A stretch of DNA of 64,000 bases from Mesostigma viride (GCA_009746045.1 RPFO01000648.1:124001-188000); one strand, 5' to 3'; positions 1-10,267 are shown, numbered from the stretch's first letter. A program made the numbers and translations. The notes: generated from the sequence alone by a model not told the origin.

Positions 1-655
1 TGGCTGGGAGCCAAGGCGAATGGGGGGGCCATGGGAAGAGCACGAAGGTACGCCGAGCCCACACTCCGCAAGGAAAGCGAGAACAGCCACGCACGTCCCT
101 GGGCGTTGAGGTCCGCGAAAAGAGCAATCCAATCAGCCGTGTGCAGAATACCCGCGTAGGTTTTCTGGTGTTTATCGATGACGCGAGCAGGGAATGCGGC
201 GGGAGATTGAACGGAGGCGACCGAGGGAGTGCCGCGAGGGAGGTGGCGCTGTACCGCCTGAGCGGCACGGACGGGAGAACAGGCCTGCTGGATCTCAGCA
301 TAGGCCTCCTGGATGGCGGTGACGAAGGGCAAAGGGCTGCTGGGGTCCAGGAGGTCAGGCGCTGCTGTTGCCATGCAAAAGGGGCAGGAGCCGGCAGCTT
401 TCCGCCCACGACTGAGCGACGGAGCCCAAAAATGCTGCTGGGGCCAGCCGGGCGGCACGAGTCAGACCGCAGCCACCCATCCGTGCAGGCAGGGAGGCAA
501 TGCGAATAGCATGTGGCGGGAGGTCGGGGCCCGGGACCAGCTGCGCCAAGGCCGACTGGATGCGTTCGTCGTGGCCCTCGGCGGCCAGCCGGACCTGAGC
601 CGGAAGAGCGCCCCGGAGCCAGTGAACGACGCGAGGGTGAGCGCAAAACCACAGA
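1..655 (-). pseudogene. Retroelement RT C-terminal region, fragment running off the left edge
   Basis: Read on the minus strand, an open frame runs from about 655 to 355. After one frame change near 370 a second frame stays open to base 1 (about 124 codons from an ATG at 371-373, no stop). The first part contains LPARMGGCGLTRAARLAPAA, which resembles the 'LP-R-GG-GL' segment that follows the reverse transcriptase in many plant and algal non-LTR elements. The second part holds AWLFSLSLRSVGSAYLRALP, again like the 'AWL-alP' stretch of those proteins. The catalytic RT core would lie upstream but is absent, because the fragment starts where another LINE end (plus strand) begins. The family is inferred from motif memory only. 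It is a relic, not a working gene. Confidence 0.5.
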
Positions 656-815
656 AGCTGTACTATATATGGAGGCAGATATGGTACGCAAGGATAGATG
701 GCAAGTAGTGATGAAGGAGACCACCCCCAAGTCTGTGGGGGCTCCGCGTGTGACTGCGTATGGCATTCATAGCGATTCGGGCCGTGGTGCCCACAACCCT
801 GTAACTAGGACCTAG
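656..815 (+). pseudogene. LINE ORF2 extreme C-terminus (5'-truncated copy)
   Basis: This 160-base stretch encodes VRKDRWQVVMKETTPK...GRGAHNPVTRT-stop. The same tail ends the longer LINE fragment at 24076-24591 and the short copy at 23377-23500, so it is the C-terminus of one LINE family cut off on its 5' side. The abrupt switch from the unrelated minus-strand fragment at about 655 fits normal 5' truncation during target-primed reverse transcription. No catalytic part is present. Confidence 0.65.
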
Positions 816-1012
816 ATAGCCAGCTTATACACCATCCCTTGAATCCCGGCATCCCATGTAGTAACTCCCCCTCCCACTGAGGCCTTATGCTCACGTGATG
901 CAGTCACGTGTCTATGAATTAATTAATTAATTAACTAATTAATTAATTAATCCATCCCATCCCATTAATTCATTAATCAAACTCGTGCTCCCGTTGGGGA
1001 GTCACGGAGCAC
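816..1012 (+). repeat. LINE 3' tail repeat with G-box hairpin and TTAA tail
   Basis: After the LINE stop codon comes a tail that recurs at about 21903, 23630, 24600, 24690 and 24770. It contains a short palindrome at about 892-910 (CACGTGATGCAGTCACGTG: two CACGTG boxes around a short loop) and a run of TTAATTAA units. A second module at 978-1012 (CTCGTGCTCCCGTTGGGG) recurs near 14808 and, inverted, near 23580. I read it as LINE 3' UTR plus its simple-sequence tail. Confidence 0.6.
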
Positions 1013-1247
1013 CGGCCGAAGTGCTTTTAATCCCTGCATGTGCACAACAGGAAGAAAGGGCAGAGACCCCCTTTCTCCTTCATGCCAGAGGCATGCCACA
1101 GCGGCAATCAGACACGCCATAGACGATCCGGCAAGTGCTGTGGGTGCAATAAGACCCATGTGAGCATATTCAATAACAAGTAGCGTGGGCAAGTAAGCTG
1201 ATCATAGCCAGGACGTAGCATGGTTGTACAAGGGCTAAGCTGAGGCT

Positions 1248-1990
1248 ATGGCAGCCACTGTGACCACCCGCCTTAACCAGGCGGAAGGCCGAGTCGGCCA
1301 AGGCACCGTGAAACTTGAGGCAGGTGCTACCAAGGTAGACGCCCTGGCCACGCAGGTCCCCGAGATCGCCGGGCGAACTGCCACCATCGCCGCCCAACCT
1401 GCTGGTATAGGGCTAGCGCGATGACCCCTCGACTCGCGCCTCCTGGGCTGACCTGCTCAAGAGCCAGGCATCCTTTACCACGACCGCCATCACCACCAAG
1501 CTCCAGGAGCTGCATGGACGACACGCGCAGCGAGGCCGCTGACCCGACCGTCGCCGCTGCCGGGTCATCCTCAGGTGCTTCGACATGCAGCCGGAGGAGA
1601 CCCCAGACTCTCTTCTCGACGAGCTGAAGAAACAATCTTGGCGTGCATGGAGCTGCCAGGTGCGACACTGCAGGGCGCCTACCGCCTGCCCCATCCACGG
1701 CCGCCAAGGCTGGGCCCCCCGTCCAGTGGTCCTCACCTTCAGCGACATCACAGCCCGAGTTCGGTTCCTCTCTTGCCGCAAGAAGCTGGTGAACACCTCC
1801 TGGTCGCTTGACGACGACCTGCATGACGCCAGCCCAGCAGCAGCAACGCCGCGATCAGTGGCCCGACTACATCCGCCACAAGACCAACCCCCAGAAGCCC
1901 CAAGTGTACTGGCGGGGCGGGGACCTTTATGTCACTGTGGAAGCCCCCCCGGGCTTCCTCGGGATAGAGCACTCAAGCTAGTTGTCTAGA
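1248..1990 (+). pseudogene. LINE ORF1 relic (coiled-coil plus RNA-binding-like C-terminus)
   Basis: An ATG at 1248 opens a 57-codon heptad-like stretch (TTRLNQAEGRVGQ, then ALATQVPEIAGRTATIA) that ends at a stop near 1422. Further frames continue the protein, and the last one reads MTPAQQQQRRDQWPDY then PQKPQVYWRGGDL. The same C-terminal motif (LTPAQQQQRRDLWPEY, PKVYWRGGDL) appears in the minus-strand copy at 20510-21899. An N-terminal coiled coil followed by a basic domain ending in 'vfWrGd-L' resembles L1-type ORF1 proteins, which bind element RNA. At least two frame changes make this copy non-functional. It could also be the gag-like ORF of another non-LTR clade. Confidence 0.55.
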
Positions 1991-2000
1991 TGGGGGCAAT

Positions 2001-2264
2001 CGATTATGGGATAGCTTAGGCATTACAGCACTTGAAACGATCGATCGATATTAGCGCACAGCGTTATAGTACCTTCAATTAGCTCTGGCACCTTGTGGTC
2101 ATCAGCTTGCGCCTTAATATATAGCCGACGTCTTGAGCCCACCTCACATTTGTAGCATAAGCTATGCGTCAGCCTACCTCTGGTATCGCACTGGTTGTAT
2201 TGCACCCACAGTGTTGCGCCCCGGCATGATGCACCATGCCGTGGAGAGAGTCGCGCTCTGTGGC
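2001..2264. other. No gene seen; left flank of the Copia insertion
   Basis: About 260 bases of mixed composition with no supported frame. The last five bases before the LTR, CTGCC at 2265-2269, are the left target-site duplicate of the Copia element. Confidence 0.5.
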
Positions 2265-2269
2265 CTGCC
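2265..2269. repeat. Left target-site duplication CTGCC
   Basis: CTGCC precedes the left LTR and recurs directly after the right LTR at 10724-10728. Five bases is the usual Copia duplication length. Confidence 0.8.
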
Positions 2270-2726
2270 AGTTGGAATGAGATGAATGCGAGAGACAACT
2301 CACGAAAGCTGAGAATGATGAGGAAGATTGTATTATTAGCAATAATACAATGAACGCAATGAACGCTGAGGGCTCAGGATGGAACTGGGCAAACTCGGGT
2401 GCTGCGGCACTCCCCAGTGCTACGCCTATATGCCTATGGCAGTGCTCACTGCAGCACCTGCCAGTGGACAACTGTACACTGCAATGCCATGCGACCACGT
2501 CACTAGCAACCAGCTACACTCGGCCCGTCAGACCCGGATAACCCGGATCTGGTGGGTCGAGCTAGAGCCTAGGAACAGTCTGGCACTAACTGCACGTCAG
2601 TCCACATGACACCGCAGTACCGTACACCCTGCCGTACAGTACTGAGGTGTCCCGCTCAGCCGCGGTAGGCAATACGCGGCGCGCAGGCCGGAAATCCGTG
2701 TGTCAGCCTAAGCATCTCATCTAACT
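2270..2726 (-). repeat. 3' LTR of the Copia element (left copy)
   Basis: In plus-strand reading the repeat begins AGTTGGAATGAGATG and ends CATCTCATCTAACT, so the termini form an imperfect inverted repeat. It matches 10268-10723 with about six differences, one of them a single-base indel. The ends are A-G...C-T rather than the common TG...CA. A TGAGATG...CATCTCA pair sits a few bases inside, but the 5-bp duplication and the adjoining TGG primer site both support the outer boundaries. Confidence 0.85.
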
Positions 2727-2745
2727 CCCATTATGTTTTCCTTTC
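2727..2745 (-). other. Candidate polypurine tract
   Basis: On the minus strand GAAAGGAAAACATAATGGG abuts the 3' LTR. A purine-rich run at this place is expected to prime plus-strand DNA synthesis. It is interrupted by CAT, so the exact primer is uncertain. Confidence 0.5.
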
Positions 2746-3126
2746 AGGTTGAAGGCTAGCGACTTCAAGCCTGACCTGCCCAGCTAGGAGACTGACTCCA
2801 AGCTGACTGAGGTGCTGAGCAACTGACACCCATACTGCAACATCTGGACTGAAAAAGATGGGCCCCAGAACTCGTGCAATACTTGTGATGGCATCACGTT
2901 TAGCTCAACATGCCCGGGGAGTTCCTCCTCCTCGCGAGCTCACAAGGGAGATAGCTATGCCTGTCTGCCTATCCAGGGAGTGCATCACCAGCCAAGAGAG
3001 CCATTGTAAAAAAAATGCCAAGGTAACCGTTTAAGAGGTTCCATGTTGTTCCATCATCATCGCCCACTCAGAGAAAAAACCCAGCCAGGCTGGGTCAACT
3101 GAGCTCAGGTTACCTGCAACCTGAGA

Positions 3127-3425
3127 GTGACAGTAGACAGGTTTATTGCACCCTGCACTGTCCATGTTGTACCTGCACAACATGTGAGGACCAGCCACCC
3201 CTGCCCTGCACAGAGGGGGCTGAAGTCCTAGAGTGACAGGTGACAGGACTATGACATCCTGGACCTGTCCACGTTGCACCTGCACAACGTGGGGACCAGC
3301 CACCCCTGCCCTGCACAGTGGTGGCTGAAGTCCTGGTGACAGGTGACAGGAATATTGCATCCTGCACCTGTGCTGAGCACGTTGTACTAGACAACATGAC
3401 AGCACCCATGCCTTTACTGCCACTG
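3127..3425. repeat. Three imperfect ~107-bp tandem repeats in the Copia 3' untranslated part
   Basis: The motif 'acctgcacaac(a/g)tg...gaccagccacccctgccctgcacag...gctgaagtcct...gtgacagg' recurs three times, the last copy partial. It lies between the RNase H stop and the 3' LTR. A 199-codon open frame on the minus strand over it only reflects the repeat unit and matches no family I know. Confidence 0.65.
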
Positions 3426-3837
3426 AACAGTGAGGCCAGGTGGCCCAGGAAGCCACAGTGAACTGGGGTCCTGGGTAACCACCTGTCAAGGGAGCTTTGA
3501 CCCTCCACTTGAATGGGGGCACCTGAGCCACTGAGCTCAAGGCCATCCACCAAGGCATACGCCCTAATGGAGAAAGAGTGTGAGATACATCCCATGCCCA
3601 CCTATGAAGGTGTGCATAACGAAATTCCATGGTGTTGAAAAATCAAAACAGATTTTATTGGCATAGGGCACGCAGATGCATAAAAACAGACTCCAACCAA
3701 CCCCCCTTGCTGGAAGCCACAACCTACCCCTTGGACCTGCCCAAGGGGTACTGGGTTACCTAGGCGGCCCTGGTGAACAGGACCCTGCTAGGCGTCCCCC
3801 CTATGGGGCAGGGTTGCCTGCTTGCCATAGGGGTTCA

Positions 3838-4605
3838 TCAAGTGGTACAACAGCTGATATTGTCAGCTGCCTGCTGAGGCACTTTAGTGAGTGCATCAGC
3901 AGCGTTGTGTTTGTCCTCCACGTGACGGGTGGACTCCCAGTAGGTGGACTCCTGTTTAAGGACCACCCAGTCAAGATCAGTGTGCACAGCATAGGGGTTA
4001 GCAAGGAAACTGAGGACTGACTGACTGTCAGTGAGCAAGTGTGCCACCACCCCAGCATTGCTGCCTGCTTGCATCTGCAACCAAACCAGCACATGATTCA
4101 AGTACCTGGCATGAAGCACTGCTGACACCACTGCCCTGCACTCAGCAGCATTGCTGCTGACAGCCTTGCGTCTATGCAACCGGCTGTACCATGAAATGAG
4201 AGACAAGGGTGCATCATCATTCTGCACAAAATACAAGCCTGACTCCCTTGCCTGCAACTTGGTAATCTGCCTGGACTCCATGGAACTATCCATCATAGCT
4301 TGGATGTGAATGGTTTTGTGGAGATCCAAGGAGTGCAAGATAAGGGGAGGGCCTTCCTGGAGAGTTTTGGTGATGGCTTTGTGACCTACTTGCATCAAGA
4401 CATCATCATCAACTCTGCTAACCACAGCCAGGTGAGGTGCACACGTTGAGCACAACCACCCCAGCTTGCCTCTAATGGTAGGACAGGCTCCAGGTTTGAT
4501 TTTTGTTTGCAAAACCTCCAAGCAGCTGTGCATGTAATCATTGGGAGAGTAAGTGCACACACCCACTGGTTTTGATGCTGCTGGAGTTGTAACATTGTGC
4601 CACAA
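3838..4605 (-). CDS. Copia RNase H domain (C-terminal pol)
   Basis: This frame ends pol. Visible blocks match the Copia RNase H pattern: SLISWYSRLHRRKAVSSNAA followed by ECRA (the 'W-Sk-Q--v--SS-EAE' block with its catalytic Glu), LLTDSQSVLSFLANP (the 'DN-sA---a-NP' block with its Asp), HTDLDWVVLKQ, and HVEDKHNAADALTK (the 'AD-lTK' block). The domain removes the RNA strand during reverse transcription. The frame overlaps the RT frame at 4395-4605, so one frame change separates the two in this copy. The end is natural: the stop lies shortly after the ADALTK block, as in other Copia elements. Confidence 0.85.
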   Translation of the reverse strand: MWHNVTTPAASKPVGVCTYSPNDYMHSCLEVLQTKIKPGACPTIRGKLGWLCSTCAPHLAVVSRVDDDVLMQVGHKAITKTLQEGPPLILHSLDLHKTIHIQAMMDSSMESRQITKLQARESGLYFVQNDDAPLSLISWYSRLHRRKAVSSNAAECRAVVSAVLHARYLNHVLVWLQMQAGSNAGVVAHLLTDSQSVLSFLANPYAVHTDLDWVVLKQESTYWESTRHVEDKHNAADALTKVPQQAADNISCCTT

Positions 4606-5495
4606 AATTTTATGGCAGTGGTGCCCAGCTCTACTTGCTTGCCAATCTCAAAATGCTGTGACACTTGTTGAATAAAATCATCTACAGCACGCCTTGGCCC
4701 AGCAATCAGCTGATCATCCCCATGCCACACAAAGGTGAGTATGCCATGAGGGTGTGGGACCACAAAGAAGCAAGGGTCTATGTCATCATATCTAGCCCCT
4801 AGCTTTTCAAACACAGCCTGAGCTGACATCCTGAAAATGCGAGGAGCTGATTGCAGCCCTTCAACACCTATGTTAGCTTTCAGGTACTGCTGAGGGATGT
4901 GTTTTGCCCAAACTCTGGGAGTGGAGACTACATACACCTGACCATGCCACACTTGTTGTGCTATCTCAGGTGAGCCTTTCAGAAAGCCCTTTTAATGTCT
5001 GTAGCCTTACATACATAGTCATCCCCATCATTGAGATGACCCACAAAGACAGACAGCAAGATTTTTAGAGATGTTTGCTGAATGCCTGGCGTGTACAACT
5101 CTGCCTCTGTCAGATCAGTGGTGCCCTTGAACTCTGTCACACAAGGTCTAGCATGAAAATGACTGACCCATCTGCTGCTGGCTTATGTTTACACACAAAC
5201 TTCAGGCGCAAGTGCTTGCACCCTGCAGGCTTTTTGTCAATAGGTGTGACAGGTGGAGTATGAGAGGGCTAAGAGGATCTGGCACTACCCATTCTTCCCT
5301 GGCCTTGTTAAAGGCCTCCACCCATTTTAGGAATCCTATGTGTGTGCGACAGTCTTGCTCTATCTGTTCATAAGAAAGAGGAGACATTTTAGCCACATCA
5401 TGCTTGCCCAATCCAAATGAGTGGGATGAAGTTTTTGGTTGTGAACCAAGTCTGCCACACAGGGTTCTTGCCCTGGGGCATACTTGGGGTAGCAA
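4395..5495 (-). pseudogene. Copia reverse transcriptase with H-G-D-D box (frame-broken)
   Basis: The N-terminal part (5495-5202) reads GFLKWVEAFNKAREEW, and a shifted frame gives PPVTPIDKKPAGCKHLRLKF, matching the start of Copia RT (the lysine-rich 'wvfk-K---dG' region). The central part (4952-4395) has GVEGLQSAPRIF (the 'GLkQapr-W' block), DIDPCFFV (the 'D-clf' block) and FVWHGDDQLIAGP. The last is the catalytic box, where Copia normally has YVDD; the two aspartates are encoded at 4713-4718. The enzyme would copy element RNA into DNA in cytoplasmic particles. At least two frame changes are needed, so this copy is probably inactive unless they are assembly errors. Confidence 0.8.
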
Positions 5496-5559
5496 ATTTT
5501 ACAGAAGCAATGTTGGTGTTAAGAAGTTTTTCAAGAGAAATTTTGAAATGATTCAGATC

Positions 5560-6150
5560 AACACCACCCAGGTCCTGGATGGATAGTCTATCACTGGAGA
5601 TATGACACCAGGGTAAGAGAGAAAAGGATCCCCAACAAGCATTCCCTTTATAACCTTCCAATACCTGAAAAGGGTGGGATACCAAGTATAGTCAACATGA
5701 CCTGACCTGTACCTTGAGGGATGACTGCCCTGAGAAATCAGCCACATGGTGCCAGGGTGAAGGTTCCAAAGGCAAATGGGGCACAGCCAGGGCACTGATA
5801 ATGCTGACCTGGGCTTGTGTGTCCACTGCAACCATAAATGGGCTATTGTCATTCTGCCCAACCTTCCCCACCTTAGCTGATCCTGCAGCAGTTTGAGCTT
5901 TAGCTCTATGAGCTGCTTGTAAAATGCGAACAGCGTCTGCTAGGCTGCGTTTGGAAGGTGCAGCTAGTGGCTGAGCTATGTTCACACTGTGAAGAGGTGA
6001 TAGGTTGCTGATCACCTGTTTTGCCAATGTGACCCTCTGCTGCAGGGGGCCAAGCCTGCAGTGACTGCCTGCAATCATCAAGGGTGACCTGGGTGTCACA
6101 GTGGGTGTGGCTCTCACACTCACCAGTGGGTGTTCCAAACAACCACTCAC
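5560..6150 (-). pseudogene. Retropepsin-like domain located between integrase and RT
   Basis: The frame reads FMVAVDTQAQVSIISALAV, closely resembling the active-site loop of aspartic proteases (hydrophobic-D-T-G-A-x-x-S-I-I) but with Q in place of G. It continues with HHVADFSGQSSLKVQ. After a frame change come PFQVLEGYKGNA and, in an alternative frame, LVGDPFL, which resembles the 'iLG-dfL' second conserved block of retropepsins. The second Copia element in this window has the same series (VDTDAVV, EDFSGL, PFCVLEGYDGPAL, LPFL) at the same place. Protease normally lies between gag and integrase, and only about 75 residues without a DTG or DSG motif separate the zinc knuckles from integrase here. 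The identity rests on motifs only, and activity is doubtful given the missing glycine. Confidence 0.6.
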
Positions 6151-6362
6151 TGGGCAACGCTGGGATGCCAGGCAACTGTACAGGGCTGTCGGCCAACAGC
6201 TCTTCCTCCTCTGCCACGTCTGACACAGTTGGAAAATACAATTTCATCCTGTGAGGTGAACACCTGTGAATCTTCCCGTGTCATTGTGTTTAACTAACAC
6301 TGTCCTGCCAGTGGTGTTAAACTTTAGGATGGTGGCTGGCCCATGCCAGGTACCCACCTTGC

Positions 6363-7175
6363 CTAGTCCCGACTCCTTGTAGAATAGGACTGATCCCCTT
6401 CTCTGAAGGTGGGACGTGGATGCTTTGCATCCTTGACAGCTAACCTGCTAGCTGTCTGTGCTCGCTGTGCGTTGTATAGGGCTAGTACCTCAGGTGGATA
6501 AATGCCTGCATGCAATCCATCTGGTGTAATGACCACCCCTTGTGGGGTTTTCATGAGTGGCCTCCTGTTGAGGACTTGGCACAACCTGGTGGACCACAGA
6601 GCTCTGTCAGCATATGACCCACTGTCAGCCAGCAGATTGCCATCTTCTTTGGCTACAAGGGTTTTAATGGACCTGATGGCCCTTTCAATAATGCCTTGCC
6701 TCTCATGATCTTCTAGCCCAGCCAGATCAATAGCCTCACACCCTGGTTCATTGGCAAGACACGTGAACTGCTGATCCAGTAACAATGCCTCCACAGGGTA
6801 GTACCTGGCCTGAGCAATCAAGAGAGCCCTGAGCAACTGTGTCTTGTCCATTCCAGGTAATGGTTCAATGGTTGTGTACCTTGACCATGCATCTTTAAGT
6901 GCCAAGTAAGATTGTCCTTTGATATGAAAGACATCTCCTACCACCCTGCCCTTGCACTTAGGTGGGGTAGCTACATGCCACTTAGGGGGTTTGGGTGCAT
7001 TGAACTGACAATGCTGGCAGTGGGATCTGACCACCTGGCATGCACGTCTGAGTGCTGCCCCCCCTATTGCTGCTGCCACCACCTCTGCACTCACTTCATG
7101 CCCATAAAGGAAATGCAACTGCAAAGCAAGCTCCTGAAAACTGATATGAGCATCCTCTGAGGGGACACTCTGCAC
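6363..7175 (-). CDS. Copia integrase (HHCC plus DDE core)
   Basis: The 270-codon frame begins with an HHCC zinc-binding region: histidines in LHFLYGHE and cysteines in CQHC. The catalytic core follows: first Asp in GDVFHIKGQSYLALKDAWSR, second Asp in EALLLDQQFTCL, and the Glu in HERQGIIERAIRSIK. PDGLHAGIYPPEVLALYN follows. The enzyme inserts the DNA copy into chromosomes and would produce the 5-bp duplication seen at the element's borders. The frame is uninterrupted, in contrast to the RT. The true pol start is not visible, because the protein is normally cut out of a gag-pol polyprotein; the listed Met is only the first in frame. Confidence 0.85.
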   Translation of the reverse strand: MQSVPSEDAHISFQELALQLHFLYGHEVSAEVVAAAIGGAALRRACQVVRSHCQHCQFNAPKPPKWHVATPPKCKGRVVGDVFHIKGQSYLALKDAWSRYTTIEPLPGMDKTQLLRALLIAQARYYPVEALLLDQQFTCLANEPGCEAIDLAGLEDHERQGIIERAIRSIKTLVAKEDGNLLADSGSYADRALWSTRLCQVLNRRPLMKTPQGVVITPDGLHAGIYPPEVLALYNAQRAQTASRLAVKDAKHPRPTFREGDQSYSTRSRD

Positions 7176-7305
7176 ACCTTGGGAACCATAGATGTGAAGG
7201 TTGGTTTAGAGACATAATCTTCTGAAACCAGCTGTAGCACCTTTCCAGAACTGCTCACTGCTCTGACAGTGGGGCATGCAGATGAAAGAGGTGAAGCAGG
7301 CACAC

Positions 7306-7516
7306 TCAAGCCAGCATGAGAGGGAGACTCACACTTCTTGCCGTAAGGAGGCCGCTTGCAGTCCTTGGGGTCACCGTGGGGCGGCCCGTGGCACTTGTGG
7401 CACAGGACGTCCAAATGCCCCAGCTCGTCACGTTCTTGCGGCAGGTGGGCCGCAGGTGGTACTTCATGCCACAGCGGGTGCACCGCTGAGAAGACTTGTC
7501 CTCCTTGTCCTGCTTC

Positions 7517-7584
<68 letters not shown>

Positions 7585-7985
7585 GCTGGAGCTGCCCCCC
7601 TTGGAGGGAGACTGCCCCTTACCCTTGCCCTTGCCCCAGCCCCTGCCCTTGCCCTTGCCCTTGCCCTTGCCCTTGCCCTTGCCCTTAAACATTTGTCCCA
7701 GCAGGGACTTCACTTCTGCCATGGTGACAGGTCTCTTGCTCCTGTCTTCCCTCTCCCTATCCTCCTCCTCCTCTCTCCCCCCTGACCCTCTTTACAGAGG
7801 TGCCCATGGCCCCCTGGCTAAGGGGGCCAAGGCCAGCTTGATATAATCCAATGCCTCCTTCATGTCCTCCCAGTACTTTGCCATTCCTGTTGCAAGCATA
7901 GCGTAGGTGTTTTTGTCAAGTTTGAGTTTCTCAAGGAAAGCGCAGCAAGAACTTGTGATCTAGCTGCTGGACATCAGGACGTGCT
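7306..7985 (-). pseudogene. Copia gag C-terminal part with Asn tract and two zinc knuckles
   Basis: Upstream frames (7985-7730) read KLKLDKNTYAMLATGMAKYW then EDMKEALDYIKLAL, a helical gag-like stretch with frame changes. The frame at 7722-7306 starts MAEVKSLLGQMF, continues with Lys-Gly repeats and about 22 Asn, then has CTRCGMKYHLRPTC (C-x2-C-x4-H-x4-C). After a frame change a second knuckle, CHKCHGPPHGDPKDC (C-x2-C-x4-H-x5-C), lies at about 7358-7403. Zinc knuckles of this type bind element RNA for packaging. The Asn and Lys-Gly tracts come from GTT and CCCTTG repeats, which are prone to length change. Confidence 0.75.
7515..7692. repeat. (GTT)n and (CCCTTG)n coding microsatellites
   Basis: About 22 GTT triplets (7517-7583) are followed 35 bases later by about ten CCCTTG-type hexamers. 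On the minus strand they encode poly-Asn and Lys-Gly runs inside gag. Confidence 0.9.
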
Positions 7986-8732
7986 TTGATGGCTAGCTCA
8001 TATTTCTTTGTCTCAGCCACATAGTCTGAGTGACCTGTATTCCTCTACCCACCTGAATGCCCCATACATATCCACAGATGAGGGGGTGGAGAGGAGGTCA
8101 GTTAGCTCCTTCATGAAGCCTCCCAAACTGCCCTAGCCTGCGTGTCCTGCCACTTGGGATACCTACGCTGGAAGACAAGAATGAGATTCTGAATCTGAGA
8201 GGAAGACTGATGGTAGAATCCCCCTGCATGAGAGATCCAAACCAATTCTTGACATTCAGTTCCTCCCTAGCTAACTGAGAGAGAGAAGTGCATGATTCCC
8301 CTGCTCCCTAGTATGCCCCTCAGGCAGCCCCCTGACATTAATCCTATCCACAGGACGGTTTTCATTGTAAGTGGGCCACCTGGAGGGGGATGCAGGGGGA
8401 GAGGGAGAAGATGGGTGCTGCTGCAGCATTCACAGGAGAGACATGCTGTGTGGGAGGTGCTACTTGAGTGAGCTGAGCAGGAGGGACATACATGGGCTGA
8501 GTAGGATGGGTGGGCAACAGAGGGGTGGGCTGAGTATAGGGTTGTGAGTATGTGTGACTTCCCGCCTCCTGCTGCGGGCCTCCTCCCAGTCATGGAAGGT
8601 GGGAGAGAGAGACACGTCATCGTCAGTAGGGTTAGTAAAGTCATGATGCAGCCAGGCAGGCAACAACCTATACCCGCCCCGGACATGATGGCATTGTGCA
8701 GGAGCTCCAGGCGTCGCACCAGGCGACCCCTG

Positions 8733-10247
8733 TCACCCTGCACCCTCCTCCCTGCATGCAAGGAGGGCCTGCAGGGCAGGCAGCAAGGCGTCACACACTG
8801 CACGTGTGTTCGCGTGGATGTTGGGCAAGCCCAGTAAGTGCGTAATGATCGCACAGACCAAACTGCCCGCCTCCGCGATGTGCAGCTGCTGAGTCCTATC
8901 AGCCAGCCCGCGGAAGGATGCTGTGGCAGCCTGAATGGCCCGCCACACGGGTGCATCCCCCAGGGTGATCATGTCACCACCTTCCAGATCACCCTCCAGC
9001 ACTTCCGGCTGCTGCCCCGCCAGAGTGGGACCCTCGGGCCCGCCCGGCCCTGCCAAGGCCTTGTCCTTGGGGCGCCTGGAGGGGGGCTGCCCTCCAGAGC
9101 CGCTGGAGGTGCCAGTGACACCCTCCATGGGAGTTTCCTCCCCCGCCTGCGCCGGAGGCGCCGGCGTCGCTGCCGGGGTCCCTGCAACCCCGGGAGCTGG
9201 CGTCGCCGCCGGGGTCCCTGCAACCCCGGTGGTCTCCTCAGCCACCTGGCCCCCCGCGCTGGGCGGGGTAGCCGGCTGCTGAGGCTGGACCCTCTGCCCT
9301 GCCAGAGGGTCCTGGGTGGTTACACCACCCGTTGGTGTGGCAGGGGCGACTGCCGCCCCGCGCCCAGCCGTAGGCGGCGTCGCAGCCGCCTCGCGCCTCT
9401 CATTGCCCCAGCCAACTGGCGTGACCTGGGGCCACTGAGGCAACGGGGTCAGCTCGATCTCCCGTCTGGCCACCACCTGCAGCGCATCTCGCTGACGCTG
9501 CCTGGATGCCCACTGATCCACCGTCCCCGGATTGTGCCTCGCCCGGTTGGCAAAGCATCGCATCCAGACCGCCACCTGGATCAGACTGAACGTCATCCGC
9601 AAGCGACGCTCGATCATCGCATGTGTCCGATGAACATCGAACGACGTCGCCTGCTCGTCGAAAGTCAGCTGAAACCGCTGACTAAGAACCCAGCCGTTCA
9701 CGGAGATGAACTCCGGAATATCGTCTTCCCCGAGGGGGAGACGGTGTGGCAGAAGCCCGAAATCTACGGGCAACGGAACATGCTCGCCGAAGCGATCAAT
9801 GTCCATAGTGGCCATTTGGCGGCCCACCGACAAGTTGCCAGACGTCGCCGGCGTCTGGGAGGACACTCGAGCGAGGGCCGCGGCCTCGCGGGCCGCACCT
9901 CCCCGTCCTCGGACCTCGGAGGAATCGCTGCGTTCACGTCCCCCGTCACCTACGACGGGGGTGTCACGTGCCCGGGGTGCCTGCCCCCCGGGTGCCATGG
10001 CGGACGAGCCGCCACTGGCAAACGAGCGCCCTCTCGCCAGCCCCCGGGCGCCGGCCCCCACCTGCGGGGTCCGACGCCGTGGGTTATCGGCAACCACCGT
10101 GCTGAAAGTGACGTTGGGCGTCACCCTCGGTGGCACGGTGGCGGAGGGCGAGCCCTCCGGCGAGAGGCGTGGGGATGTACGCCTGGTCGGCGCATTCCCC
10201 TTCTTGTTGTCCTTGTTGTCCTTCCCGGCATTGTTGTTTGAAGCCAT
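8733..10247 (-). CDS. Copia gag N-terminal ORF (504 codons)
   Basis: The Met codon at 10245-10247 lies 20 bases inside the 5' LTR and primer site, as expected for gag, which is why I chose this start. The protein begins MASNNNAGKDNKDNKKG, is rich in Arg, Pro, Ala and Gly, and has a Pro/Ala-rich middle with a duplicated AGTPAATPAP segment. The more ordered stretch (ISVNGWVLSQRFQLTFDEQA, then RTHAMIERRLRMTF) may be the capsid core. I see no standard Copia gag signature, so assignment rests on position and orientation. It should form the particle shell. An open frame of 467 codons on the opposite strand is a GC-driven shadow. Confidence 0.7.
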   Translation of the reverse strand: MASNNNAGKDNKDNKKGNAPTRRTSPRLSPEGSPSATVPPRVTPNVTFSTVVADNPRRRTPQVGAGARGLARGRSFASGGSSAMAPGGQAPRARDTPVVGDGGRERSDSSEVRGRGGAAREAAALARVSSQTPATSGNLSVGRQMATMDIDRFGEHVPLPVDFGLLPHRLPLGEDDIPEFISVNGWVLSQRFQLTFDEQATSFDVHRTHAMIERRLRMTFSLIQVAVWMRCFANRARHNPGTVDQWASRQRQRDALQVVARREIELTPLPQWPQVTPVGWGNERREAAATPPTAGRGAAVAPATPTGGVTTQDPLAGQRVQPQQPATPPSAGGQVAEETTGVAGTPAATPAPGVAGTPAATPAPPAQAGEETPMEGVTGTSSGSGGQPPSRRPKDKALAGPGGPEGPTLAGQQPEVLEGDLEGGDMITLGDAPVWRAIQAATASFRGLADRTQQLHIAEAGSLVCAIITHLLGLPNIHANTRAVCDALLPALQALLACREEGAG

Positions 10248-10254
10248 TTTTAAA

Positions 10255-10267
10255 CGATTTCAGTCCA
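10255..10267 (-). other. Primer binding site
   Basis: Directly after the 5' LTR the minus strand reads TGGACTGAAATCG. A primer site should begin TGG, complementary to the CCA end of a tRNA, and its perfect abutment to the LTR confirms the LTR edge. I cannot name the tRNA. Confidence 0.75.

Noticed and set aside
3031..3630. 199-codon minus-strand frame downstream of Copia RNase H
   Set aside because: Built on a ~107-bp tandem repeat in the 3' untranslated part. No similarity to an envelope-like or other known third ORF that I can recognise.
8838..10241. 467-codon open frame on the plus strand opposite Copia gag
   Set aside because: The gag strand is fixed by the primer site, LTR order and pol orientation. 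The opposite frame is GC-driven, with Arg- and Pro-rich composition and no motif.
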